Below, piece by piece: positions 46,306-58,700 of a stretch of DNA of 64,000 bases. The DNA lies in assembly GCA_963082875.1 (NCBI GenBank), contig OY720102.1, positions 12,436,990-12,500,989 of the forward strand, written 5' to 3'. The translations under genes were made by a program, and so were the position numbers. The DNA is from Corella eumyota. Taxonomy: Eukaryota > Chordata > Ascidiacea > Phlebobranchia > Corellidae. The number at the start of each line of letters is the position of its first letter. Positions within the stretch are counted from its first letter, which is position 1. The notes beneath the pieces were generated by a model. The model did no database searches and was not told the origin of the DNA. It saw only the letters and a list, made by a program, of their open reading frames with translations.

Positions 46306-47058
46306 GCTGGGGCTTTCACAGTACTTTGTTATATTAATACGACGGTTAACAACGACAAAAACCAATTTAACAATTTAAATAGGAATAAAAATAATAGAAT
46401 TAACACAAAGATTTGTATATAATATAATAAAATATTTATTTTGGGCTGTGTAACTATGTTATATGTTCAAATTATTTTTGATATTTCAACTTTTTAACTA
46501 AATCAAATTTCGTAATCTCCTTTTAGTAAGGTAACTGATCGATAATCTTCTGGTAACAATAAACCCTTTTCTGGTTTGAGTATTAAAATAATTATTTAAA
46601 ATATATAAATATTGTTCAAGTTTGTTTTATTTTTCTTGCAATATAATGTTTTGTAGTGGAGGACAAATAATTAAAATAGTTAATGGTGATTGTGGCGTTA
46701 GACGTAAATGTATCACTTAATCTGTTGATATAAACAACTAACTCGAAGGTCGCTACAAAGTCATTCATGTTTCGTGTAAGTTAAACATAAAAGTTGTTTT
46801 AACTTTAAGCTAGTATTATTAACAATGTTATAAAAACAAGTTTGTATTAGTAACGATTTAATAAAAAGCAAAATGTAAACACCGCTTTTTATTTTTTATT
46901 CTAAAAACCAAAATTTAAAACTAACAAAGACATATTTTTTTTGGTTAAAAATTCACGCTAGCATATATAATAGAAAAAATACAATTGTTTTTATTTTAAA
47001 AATGTATATTTAAAACGGAAAAAACAGGCGCTTATGCGGTAAAAATTCATGCTAGCCG
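46306..47058. other. Intergenic AT-rich stretch
   Basis: No gene or window-internal repeat recognised. CGCTAGCATATATA and CATGCTAGCCGCTAG motifs occur near its right end. Confidence 0.45.
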
Positions 47059-47314
47059 CTAGTCTGGAAAGTAGGGCAGTTTTTGACGAGATTTTGTGCG
47101 TGCAAGCGTAAAAAAATGCGTGACTGCGCGTGCACGCGTACCAAAATTTCCGGTCTAGGCGTGCACGCGTGATATATGTTAGCGTGTTTTAGGCGTCAGT
47201 ACTGCACGTGCACATTTTTTCAAGAAACCAGGCGTGCAAAACGATAATTCCAGGTGTGCTTTTTTTTAATGAAAAAAATCTCGTGCGTTCACGCTGCCCT
47301 ACTTTCCAGACTGG
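47059..47314. mobile_element. hAT-like MITE (CCAGTCTGG family)
   Basis: 256 bp, inverted termini CTAGTCTGGAAAGTAGGGCA and CTGCCCTACTTTCCAGACTG. No convincing 8-bp duplication: CTAGCCG on the left, poly-A on the right. Confidence 0.88.
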
Positions 47315-47697
47315 AAAAAAAACAGTATATATTTAGTCGGCGATATATGGTCTTACGCTGCGTACACAGCAATTTTGTCTTCGATTTTCTGGCGTTTTTT
47401 GCAGGCGCAATCTCAAAATTTTTTTTTAAAACATTAATCTTAAAAAAAAAAATGTCATTATTGGAACAACTTATCAAAACTTTTATATATGCTGTACTTA
47501 TTGCAAAATTTAAATATTAGTAAATTATGATCTTATGCTGACATTATAAGCGGGAATATTGTCGTAGACTTATGCCGTGTTTTTTCCGGCTGAATCTTCT
47601 TACGGCCAAACCTTCTGGCAACATAACATTATTTTGAATTTATATTATCGATAGTTAAAGCAAAAATACGGAAAAGTTTCGTTATAGTTTCAAATAA

Positions 47698-48325
47698 GGA
47701 TGCCGGTCGACCCAGACTCGGGTCGATGCGTCCTAGTCGATCCGTACTATCATGTGCCGCTATTTATTATTTATATATATTTTTAAAACAAATAAATATT
47801 GGAAATACGCATTATTAAATGTGTTTGAAAATACAGTGTGTTTTTCAACGCTAATAGTATTAAATTATTGAGTTGTTGACATCTTTTTTTATCAGCTACT
47901 TTTTTTAACCATTATTGCAACTAAGACAGACATAAGATAAGGGCGGTATCTTTGATGTATAATTGAAGTTTTCATCAGTTTATTTTTTTTAAATTATTGT
48001 CATGGTGATTAGCCTTCATAACATGCTAGTGTAAGCTTGACATACTAAACGGCTTCGTGAATTGATTATGATCTTGTTTTAAACGTAACTTCAAAGTAAA
48101 TTTTTTTTACAATTCATAAACATAACAAAAAACAAATAACAAAATATAACTTAATAACAAAAATTATTTAATCATTATTTTTGTTGTAAATTAAAATATT
48201 GCACGCACACTTATCGTATATTACTCTTAAGATAAATCACATTTGATATATTCGGGGGTTGGGTAATGTGAGTAAGAATCGACTTGAACCCTGAGTACGG
48301 ATCGACTGGCAACCTCGAATATAAT
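47698..48325. mobile_element. TIR element D
   Basis: Imperfect inverted ends: GGATGCCGGTCGACCCAGAC on the left, CCCTGAGTACGGATCGACTG then GCAACC on the right. The interior recurs at 11245-11350 and the right end at about 56660-56790. No coding frame, no clear target duplication. Confidence 0.65.
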
Positions 48326-48812
48326 TAAAAACGGTTAGTCGTAAAATTTTGCAGCATAAATATGCCTGTTTTTAATTTATTTCAAAACATATACAAAAGA
48401 ATAAAAGTTGTAAAAATTAACATACCTAATTATCTTAACAACTGATAAAAATTTTTTGCTTATTTATTTTTTGCAAATTTCATTTTAAATTTCGGTAAAA
48501 TATGGTCTTGCGTTAAAGTTATTTGCGGAATTTATGCTGCAAACTCTCTGCAGTTATTTAAAAAATCTCGCAGGCCGAAAGTTAATTTTGCAGGCCAAAA
48601 GTACTTGTTTTTGATCCAGTTTAAAACTAAAGTTACTTTTTAAAATAATGGTCACAATAAAAGTAAAAAAAAGATTTAAAGTAACGCACTTCAAAGTTTT
48701 AAAACTAATGCAAGTTTAATTGGTAGTATTTTGCAAAAAATTGTTTTTACTTAATCACACCTCTCTAACTTAAATTAAAGAATTTCTTCTTTTTTTTACT
48801 TAAATTAAAGAA
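48326..48812. other. Intergenic, nothing recognised
   Basis: AT-rich. CTTAAATTAAAGAATTTCT is repeated twice near 48775-48815. Confidence 0.45.
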
Positions 48813-48912
48813 TTTCTACTCAAGGACGCTACACCATGAAATCTGTGGGGATTGAACCCTCGACCTCATGGTGTGTAGCAAGTGTTCTTACTACTACACC
48901 ACGCTGCCGGTT
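48813..48912 (-). repeat. SINE-A head fragment
   Basis: Only the tRNA-like head in minus orientation, ending CACGCTGCCGG. Confidence 0.8.
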
Positions 48913-49019
48913 AAGGTTCTTATAACATATAATCGTTTTTGATGTTTATACTTTAATGTTGCTTGATTGCCCAACAGGCCAATTAAATATTCACCAACTT
49001 GTAAGAAATAAGTCATGAA

Positions 49020-49512
49020 AAGTGTTTTCTTTAAGCGCAAAACACTGCGCAAAACCTGCAACTTTGCAGGGCACCTGCGCAGTAAAATCTTGGGACTGCG
49101 CAAAAAAGACTGCCAATTTAACAAAATTTTAAGGTTTTGGTGTAATAAGTATATACGAAAATGTAGAAAAACATTTTTAAAACAAGAGACTCGTGGTGTG
49201 AATTAAGGATAAACTACAAAAATTTTAAAAAAGGCACAAAACGACGCACTACTGAATCGAGAACCGTTATTAATACAGAAGATTATGTAAGCGCACAAAC
49301 AAAATGTCAGCAGTTTTATTCGTTAACTTACGTATTATTTTTTAATAAAACACATAAATTGATCTTGTTTATAAGGCTTGGAAGGGGAAGGTTATATATT
49401 CAAGTGACATTTGTGGGTTTAAAAGAAATTAGGCACCTGTGCACCCGATTTTGGGATTGTGCGCTTTTTTGGGCACCTGTGCGGTAGGGTTTTTTTCTTA
49501 ATGGGAACACTG
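49020..49512. mobile_element. hAT-like MITE (CAGTGTTCCC family)
   Basis: 493 bp. The right end CTTAATGGGAACACTG and the decayed left end AAGTGTTTTCTTTAAG are flanked by an exact 8-bp repeat GTCATGAA (49012-49019 and 49513-49520). CTGCGC/GCACCTG motifs recur near both ends. It ends about 270 bp before the NLR start codon. Confidence 0.82.
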
Positions 49513-49777
49513 GTCATGAATGAAAAGGAGAAATTAGACAAATGAAAGACAGTATTAACCTCGCTGATTAAAGGCACTTTATTTAAAATAGACTTTTTTG
49601 TTTATATCTGTATATAAAATAGTGTTGGTGTATTTTTGACATTGCAAAAGTGGTTAGCGAATTAAATGTAATTTAAAATGAGTGTTATCAGAATACGAAT
49701 TTTTGTGTTAATTTTTCAGGTGTCTTGCTAAAAATAATATCATCGAAAACTATTAAATTTTGTTCGAAATTTTTATT

Positions 49778-52700
49778 ATGGAAGAAACCAATGAATTGAA
49801 TGATTCAGAGTTGCCAAACAATAATGATTCAGAGTTGCCAAACAATAATGATTCAGAGTTGTCAAACAATAATGATCCAGAGTTGCCAAACAATAATAAT
49901 CCACAATCAAATTTAAATTCCCAGGTATCTTGTTGTTAGTAAAATTTTAGTACCAACCTAATACCACTAAAAAATTAAATATTCTTGTAATAAAACTTTA
50001 GGTACGTTTTTAATTTTAATTAATTAAGTCACTTGCACTTCACGGTTGCAGAAAAAAAAGTTTAAACTGTAAATACGGGATAGAATTAGTGAGGTCTGTA
50101 AAGTATAAGAGAGAATAAGCAAGGACCATAAAGTACAAGAGAGAGTTAGCTAGGACCATAAAGTACAAGAGAGAGTCAGCTAGGACTGTAAAGTATAAGA
50201 GAGGGTCAGCTAGGACTGTAAAGTATAAGAGAGAATTAGTGAGGACTGTAAAGTATAAGAGAGAGTCAGCTAGGACCATAAAGTATAAGAGAGGGTCAGC
50301 TAGGACTGTAAAGTAAAAGAGAGAATTAGTGAGGACTGTAAAGTACAAGAGAGAGTCAGGTAGAACTGTAAAGTATAAGAGAGAATTAGCTACAATTGCA
50401 AGGTACTTGAGTGAGTAAGCTAGAACCACAAGGTAAAAAATAACTTAGGACTGCAAACTACCGGAGAGAATTCGCTAGGACTGTACAATACAAAAGTTTT
50501 TTTTAGAACTGTAAAGTACTAGTGAATTAATAATGTAACAATAATTTACTGGTTTACTTATAATAAATTGTAATGATATTTAGAACTTGCAAGCAGAACC
50601 TTTTAGTTTAAATGTTTCTGGCGGTGAATTTGCTGAAATTTCAAGGAATTTGCCTCCAAGTAAGTTGTTTGTAAATTTAATATAAGTGGGTTTGCCCGAC
50701 TATAGAAACCAGACCAAGTCTTAATTTATATACAGACTTAACAAAACATTATTTTGTGCAACGTATTAGCAAAACCGGCAGCATGGCGTAGTGGTAAGAA
50801 CACTTGCTACACCACCATTAGGTTGTGGGTTCAATTTCCACTGCTCTCATGCTGTAGCGCCTTTGAGTCAGGCGATATGAACGGTATGAACTTCTGCTGA
50901 GCCAGCACTTAATCAGCAGCTTAATTATTGGGCAATTATAATCTATATAATATTTCAAACTGGTACAGGTAACTCGAGACTGGGTCGAAGTAACTGATGT
51001 TATTCTATGTTTAGGTTGCGCATTTAACCTTCCCACTCTGAGAAATAAACATATATACAACTGTAGCTTTTTATTATTAAAATTTATTTTATTGTAGATG
51101 CTGTAATAAACTTTAATAATCCACAAATCAACATAATTCGTGATTTTCACCAAAATGAGATCACCAAAAATATCACTTACCATGAAAATAAGCAATATGG
51201 TGGAGTACTCATGCCTGGGGCTTCAGTATATGATTCTGAATTTTATAAAACAGGTATTTTTACCAAATCCTTTTACCTTTGAACAAGTTAGTAGTATAGC
51301 TTAAACATTAAATAAATAAATCTTGTTTAGTTGGCATATTAAAACAGTTAGTTTTATCATAAGTTAAATTACTCTCTAACAAGTTATAAACCTAACATTG
51401 TTAAATTTTGTTTTATTTCTGTTCATTTATTTATAAATCAATATGCAATGTGATCTAAGATTACCTATGGTTTGCAAAACCTGTGTATAATTGGTAAGCG
51501 TGCAGTTAACTATTATAAGGGTAATTAAATGTTGCCTTTAAAATGTAATGTATTTTACTTATATTTTTTTGTACAAAAGGCGTATTAATATTTTACTTTA
51601 TTGCGAAAAAAATTAACACACAACCGTCCACAACATTGTAGAGTTACTACATTTATTGTTATATTTATTTCGGTTTTTTATTTGGTTTAATTGTTTAATT
51701 TGACTTGACTCTGTTTACCCACTCCATTTGTTATTATTATCTGGTTTGGTATTTTGTTTAAGTTTTATTTATAAACGACAAGACGTTAACAGTAATACGT
51801 TTATTCTAATACGGCAAAACACTTACACGGTTTGATTAAAATTTACGTTACAAGATCAGCTAGATTGCTAGACTGACGTTACGGTTACAGTAAAATAGCA
51901 CGGTTTGTAGGTCCAGCTATTGCGAGATGCAACGATGGCCAACTATCGCTAAATTGGCCCGACGATGTAACGATGACAACTATCGGTAGATTGGTGAAGA
52001 ATGTTTAAATTGTTCCAGTATTTATAGCAAAACTGAGGACAATAAAAGTTTGTTCGTTGTAAAGCTGTTGGCCTTCTACGTACAGGTTACGTGGCTAATT
52101 CTCGTTAAGGGCGATTTTAGTGTGCATTGTTTGAAGTTGACGCCCGTTGTAACAAGAATAATTGTTGCACGTGTCCGGTCAATGACATTAAACTAGCTTG
52201 AACTTAAAATTGATTGTAATAGGCTTATTACAATTGATTCTACAACATCATGAATCTCTATACATAACATTTCAATACATTTTAAGTAACAAGTCACGTG
52301 GTACAGCCCATGTGATAGAAAGAAGGTGTAAACACGTGACTATAGGTTAAACATGTGACTATATGTGTAAACACGTGACTGAATGCAGATAACAACTTTG
52401 ACTAAATAAGATGATGTAAAATTCGTAACACACTTCCCTTCGAAAACTAACCAAATATATACAATAAACGTATACACCATTTAGCAAACTACGTTAATAC
52501 AGCCGTGATCTGCTAACTAACTTCGGTTTGTTATGATACTTTGGTCTTTTAATACGGTAAGTAATAAGTATTGTCATTAAGTTTTTTCGTTATTACAAAC
52601 GCTGAGCAAGAATTTTAAACCCCAATTTTGTTGTGAAGCCAAACAATTTCACCAGGAAATAGTTGTTGCTGTTAATCATTTCTTTTTTTTTTGCTTTAAA

Positions 52701-55700
52701 AAAACTCGCACTATCAAGTTGTATTCCTATTAGAAAAATGAAACAAAAAAAATCTGAGTTAAATATCCTACCAATCTCCCGTGGCATGAAATTTTATTAC
52801 TGTTTATTTCTTTTCTGGGATCTCTTCGCGTACCAGACCATGGTTTGCATACCGGCACCACACACTGGTCTACCTGTCACCTTTGGTATTTCAGGGTCAT
52901 GTAACAATTAAGAAATATTAATTCTAAATGAAAGGTTAAGTACAGAAACTTATAAAGTTAAAAATATTTTAATTTTTATTTTAAGTAGTCGAAAAAATTT
53001 ATCTACCACATTAAAACTGTTGCGTTCAGTTTAATTCTTTCAAATACGTGAGTTAGCGAAAATAGAAGAGAGTTGGTTCGCAACCTGCTTTGGAATGCGA
53101 TTAACGCTTCATGTAAAAGGGCATTTTGTCGTCAATTGGAGAAGCAGTGGGCATGGGTTCACGCAGTTAACCCATGTTTGGTTTGTTAGGTTTATTAATC
53201 TATGTGGGAGGAGAGTTTCCCTCATAAGGCGATTGCGATTAACCAGTTTTAGTTTGTGTTTATTCGCTGAATAACTGTAAATGGGACTTGCCAGGGTTTA
53301 TATAACAATATTTCTTTTTTTTGTATAGGATAATATAGCCAAACTGAATCGCCTTCATTTAGGGGATCAGCTGCTATGGTAATACGGTCGTAAAACTGTT
53401 GCAATGTGTTGAAATTTGCAATTTTTGGCTGGCAAAGTCGTGGACAGAATCCACTGCTATTTGGTGTTGTTTATTGTATTTAATCGTTAAGTACTGAGTG
53501 TTTTTTGCCAAATAAAAATTCATGGATAGCAGTTCGATAAGCCATTAACGAATATGGCAGATATTGGTCTCAGTCTTTTTGATTGATGTTGATACACATA
53601 GATAACTGTGCAAGTATGGTCCGGTTGAAGCCCTTGATCAGAAAAGAGTTTGCAATTTTTGGCTGGCAAAGTCGTGAGCAGAATCCATTGCCATTTGGTG
53701 TTGTTTAGCGTATTCAATTATTGAGTACTGGGTGTTTTCTGGCCTGGCAAATAAAAATTCATTGGCATATTTAGTTGTCTTCTAAAAATTATAACTGCCA
53801 GTGTAAGGTCGGTGCTTTCATTGATAGCAGTTTGATAAGCCATTAACATCTATGGCAGGTATTGGTTCCAGTCTTTTTGATTGATGTCGATGTACATAGA
53901 TAAAGTATGGTCCGGTTAAAGTGCTTTACCATTCCATCACTTTGGGCATAATAGGGAGTTGTCCTTGTTTTACCTACGCCAAATGATTTTAAAATTTCTT
54001 TAAATAAAAATAACTTTGGAGCCTTGATCAGAAAATAGTTTGGAACCCCAAATTGTGTAAAAAGTTGCAAAGTTAAACATTCGTTCACGGTTTTTGCTTC
54101 TTGGTCCGGTATGGGTTTACCCCCTGGCCACTTAGAAAAAATAGTCCATAGCTACAAGTATGTAGCGATTCCTTTTTGTGGTATAAGGCAATGAACCTAG
54201 CATGGCGATTGCAACTCTTTCCATTAGATATCCCACCATGTGTAATTTTAGTGAAAATATTTTTTTTTCTCATTGGACATATTCGAGAAGCACACAGTTC
54301 GCAAGTTTTGCAAAATGTGCTAATATCTGTTTTACTGCCAAACCAGTAGTAAATGCGACCAGGTCTATCAAACGTTTTTTTTATGCCAAAATGTTCGGTA
54401 GAAGGTCCCCATGCATTAATTTAATAATTGCTTGGCGCTTTTGTTTTGGTACAAGTAATTAAAAATCAGTTTCTTTCATCTGCACTTTTCCATTTTCGAC
54501 ATAATCCTTTATTTTGCAAAACTAGCGAATCCCATTGAAAGTAATAAGATTTAGCCGCTTGACTTAATGGTGAAAATATGTCCCATTTAGGCCGTACATT
54601 AATTTCTTTGGCAGCCAAAATCACTCTAAAATATTAGGATTGTTACGTTGTGCCACCAACAATTCTTGTCGCGTCGTTAGTGTTGATTCCGAATCAGGTT
54701 CCGTTGTTGTTGCCACTTTAACCTTGATTATTTTTTCCCATTCTTTGATTTCACTGCACGATTTACCACACGATTTACCACGTCAACGCTCCATCCATTG
54801 AGCCATTTGGCCGTCCAACTTTTTAAATTAAGCATAGGTAACCTAAAAAGTACTTTTGTTAAATGGTTATTTGTTACACAATATAATAATTTGTTATTAC
54901 TGCTTAGTTATTGATAACCATTAAAGTTAAAATTTAATTAAAACAAATAAAAAACATCTCTATTTTTATAAATAGAATAACTTAGACCATAGTTGATATT
55001 TTAACTAAACAAATGTAAGTTTAAAAATATTTAAAGCTGGCATGGTATTCAAAAAACGGCAGCCAGTTGGCAGTTACATACACCTGTACATTGTTTAAAA
55101 AATGGTACTGTTTAAACCTGATAAACAACGATATTTTGCATATATTTCTCCCTCTATCTTAGCATGGTGTGCTATTAAAAATATTAGATTAATGAACTTA
55201 TATTAATAAAAGTGTAATGCAACGGAAATTAATAAGTTTAATATTGATTTTTAAAGTTAACTTTATTAATTAACGGTTAACAGATTATTGGGATATTTAA
55301 GTATAATAAATGTATCATCTTATTGCAATATAATACCACCTGTAACAAACATTGTTTTAATTCAAAATAATTTACTTTAAAAGGTTCTACTTCTAATGAA
55401 AATGTACAACCGAGATCCTCCGCTTCAAATCAGGTTTGAACTTTTGTCAATAAATATAAGCATGTTTAAACTAAAATAACAGTGTTTAAATATTGTTTAT
55501 GATAATTAGTATGATTTTGGACTTAGTTTGAATAATAAATGTGACTGGTAATCATTTAAAAATCTTTATAGTTACATAATCGAAGTTTTACTGTTTATAA
55601 AGGAGCAACCTGAAGAATCACAAACTCCAGATCTACATGAGGTTGATCCAGAACCGAGAAGAAGACAAAATGAAGGTAAGTTTAAATCCTGTTTGTTATA

Positions 55701-58700
55701 AAGAAGTGCTTTTGGTATATGTTTATTCTTGCATTAAATGCAAATGTCTCTACTAAGTTTGGCAAAAAATAAAACCTAATAATATAACCACTGGTATCAA
55801 TACATAAAGTTTGGTTCCTACTGTTTCCATGTCAAAAAGTTTTTAAATAAGATGTTACAAGCAATACTGTAACACATCAATTCAATGCATATAATAATAT
55901 AATTGCCCGTTAATTAAGCTGCTGACTAAGTATTGGCTCAGCAGAAGTTCATACTGTTTATAGCGTCTTACTCAAGGGCACATTGGCAAGGGAGACGTGG
56001 GGATTGAACCCAGAACCTCATGTGGTGTAGGAAATGTTCTGACTACTACACCACGTTGCCAATCTTTTTTAAACAAAATTAAAAAGCACAAATATAAAAT
56101 ATAACACATTATCAAAAAAGAAACAAGGAACGAACTAGACAGCGAGTATTACTCGCTGTGAAAAATAAAAATATAAAATTTGTGTCACGGCCCCTTTCCC
56201 CTTATTTGTTAATTTCAAACAACACAAATTGGTATAAACACAAAAATACTGTTTATAAATTTGACTTTTGTAATCAGCTCCAACATTAACAAAACCCTTT
56301 ATATACTTGTACTTAATACCATAACTTTGTGAATACTTTGTCCATTGCATAACACGGTCATTAATTAATTGTTTACCCTCTTTATAAACCAAGGGCTAGT
56401 GGTTCAATTTTAATGTAAATTCTACACCATACAAACCCTTTTTAAATGGGCCAAATCCTGGATAAACATTATCAATTAATCTTCAAATATTTTATTACAT
56501 TTATTAACTGAAATGTAATTTATTATGCAGGCACACTTATTGGTCGTATACTAAGTTGTGTGTGCCTGACTTTTTGGTACACTTGTGCACTTAAATTATA
56601 TTATTAACATTACAATGTACCATATGTAAAAACTGATCTCATATTACTATCATAATAAATTATATTAAATAAACCGATTCATCACATTTATGCACCTGAA
56701 TGGTGTGAAGGGTTACGCAATGTGAGTAGGTTTGACTTCTGTGCATCGCCCTGAGTACGGATCAACTAGCAACCACAATAGTTATTCTATAATAAATTTT
56801 TAAAACAAATAATAATCTATAACTGTGTTGTTTTAGGTAATTCTTTATGTGAACAACTTTCTGAACTATGTTTTAAGCAAGCTAGTAGTTTTGCCCATGA
56901 ATTCTGCTCTCCTGTCCAGTTAGACAAACAATTAGAATTTGTTGAGTTAGAACTTGCTGAATATTCTTCTACTGATATTAAAGATTTAGATTCAGTTGAT
57001 CACTTTCATACCAGAAAAGAACAATTTAAAAGAATGTCCAAGTTAACTCAACCTGGCAAACACTTTGGCACAAAGATTAAGGTAAATGAGGTATTTGAAT
57101 TAGCAAAAAGAAATGCTGAAGCAGTAGCTGAACGAAAATTCAACAAAGAGCCAAGAAATAAAGCTGAACTACTTGAATTAGACAAGAAAAAAAGAGACTT
57201 TACTAAAATACATTCAAAAGTCGTGGCTCTTGTTGGGCACGCAGGGACTGGCAAATCAACTTTTATTAAAATTCTGATCCAGGAAATTTTTTCTGAAAAT
57301 AGCGACTTTCTTCAAAATATAAAATTTATATTCAGCATTATTTTGCGATCAGTTGATTTTCGTAGGGAAATGTCGATTTTCAGGTTTCTTGTTGCAAATT
57401 CATCTATAGATTGGGATAAGCCAGAATCTACTGATATAGAATCATTTAATTGCATTAAAAACAGTTCTGACACTATCCTCATCTTTGATGGACTGGATGA
57501 AGCTGATAGTACTATTTTAGGGAAAGCACCCAAAAACTTGGTATCTACAAATGGCTCTGCTGAAGATTTTCTAAAAAACATTTTTAATGGAAAGTTATTT
57601 CCCAATGCTTATAAGTTTATTACTTCTCGACCAAGGCAAATGTATGAGTGGCATCCTTCTTGCAGACCTATCTTAGTGTTAAAACTACTTGGTTTCAATA
57701 GGGAAGCACAAGAAAACATTTGCAGGCAAATAAGTGAGGAAAATTCATCTAAAGTCTTGACCTACTTACAAGATCATCCAGATATTGATGCTTACAATTA
57801 TGTTCCTGTCAACTGTATTCTATCTATGCACTGCATTAATCAAGCAATTTTGTCTGGCTCTGAAGTTAATCTAAAAACTATGACAAATGTTTTGCTTGCT
57901 TCTTTAAAGCATTATATGAGGTCAGATCATTTTCCTGACAACACAGACATTCTTGAAAACGAATTTAAAGGTCTAGCTTGTCTTGCTTGGAATGGGTTTG
58001 AGCAGAAAAAAATTATTTTTGATCAAAAAGATGTTACCAGTGCTGGAATTACCAAAGAAATGCTTAAAACATTTCTCGACACTTTTGTTTATGATTCTTC
58101 AAACATGAAAGTCAAGATTTTAGAAGGAGACAAACGAAGCAACTTCAGTCATCTTACCTGGCAAGAACTGTTTGCTGCCATGTATTTATTCTTATGGGCA
58201 AGTCTGGATAAATTTCAAGAATGTGTTCCACAGTTTTCCACCAGTCAATGGGAAGTAGTCACAAAATTTCTGTTTGGATTTTACAGTTCCAAGGATTTGT
58301 CTGAATTTCAATCTGGTTCTTCAACAGCTTATGATGAGAAACGAGCTGTTCTGAAAACATATGCTCAAGATTTGTGTAAAAATGTCAATTCGTCATCAAC
58401 TATTAATGTACTTAGCAGTTATTTGTATGAATCCAACGATAATGACCTCAACCAGTCTGTTCTAAGTCTTCTACCTGATCATTTAAACCTTGTGTTTCAA
58501 GAAACTTTATTGCCAAGTGACTACACCCATCTTGGCTACTTGTTTGCACAACTGACCAAACCTTTTAATTTAAAGATGAAGTTCGTCTTAAGACGAGGAG
58601 TACATGACCTATCTCAACTGCCTAGTATCTTTAAAGGTTTAAAAGTGAAGGTAAGCAAAAACATTATTGTTATTTTGAATATGATGCCCAGGTTTAATTT

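Noticed and set aside
50040-50429. 129-codon minus-strand frame
   Set aside because: Kept open only because the minisatellite unit is 30 bp.
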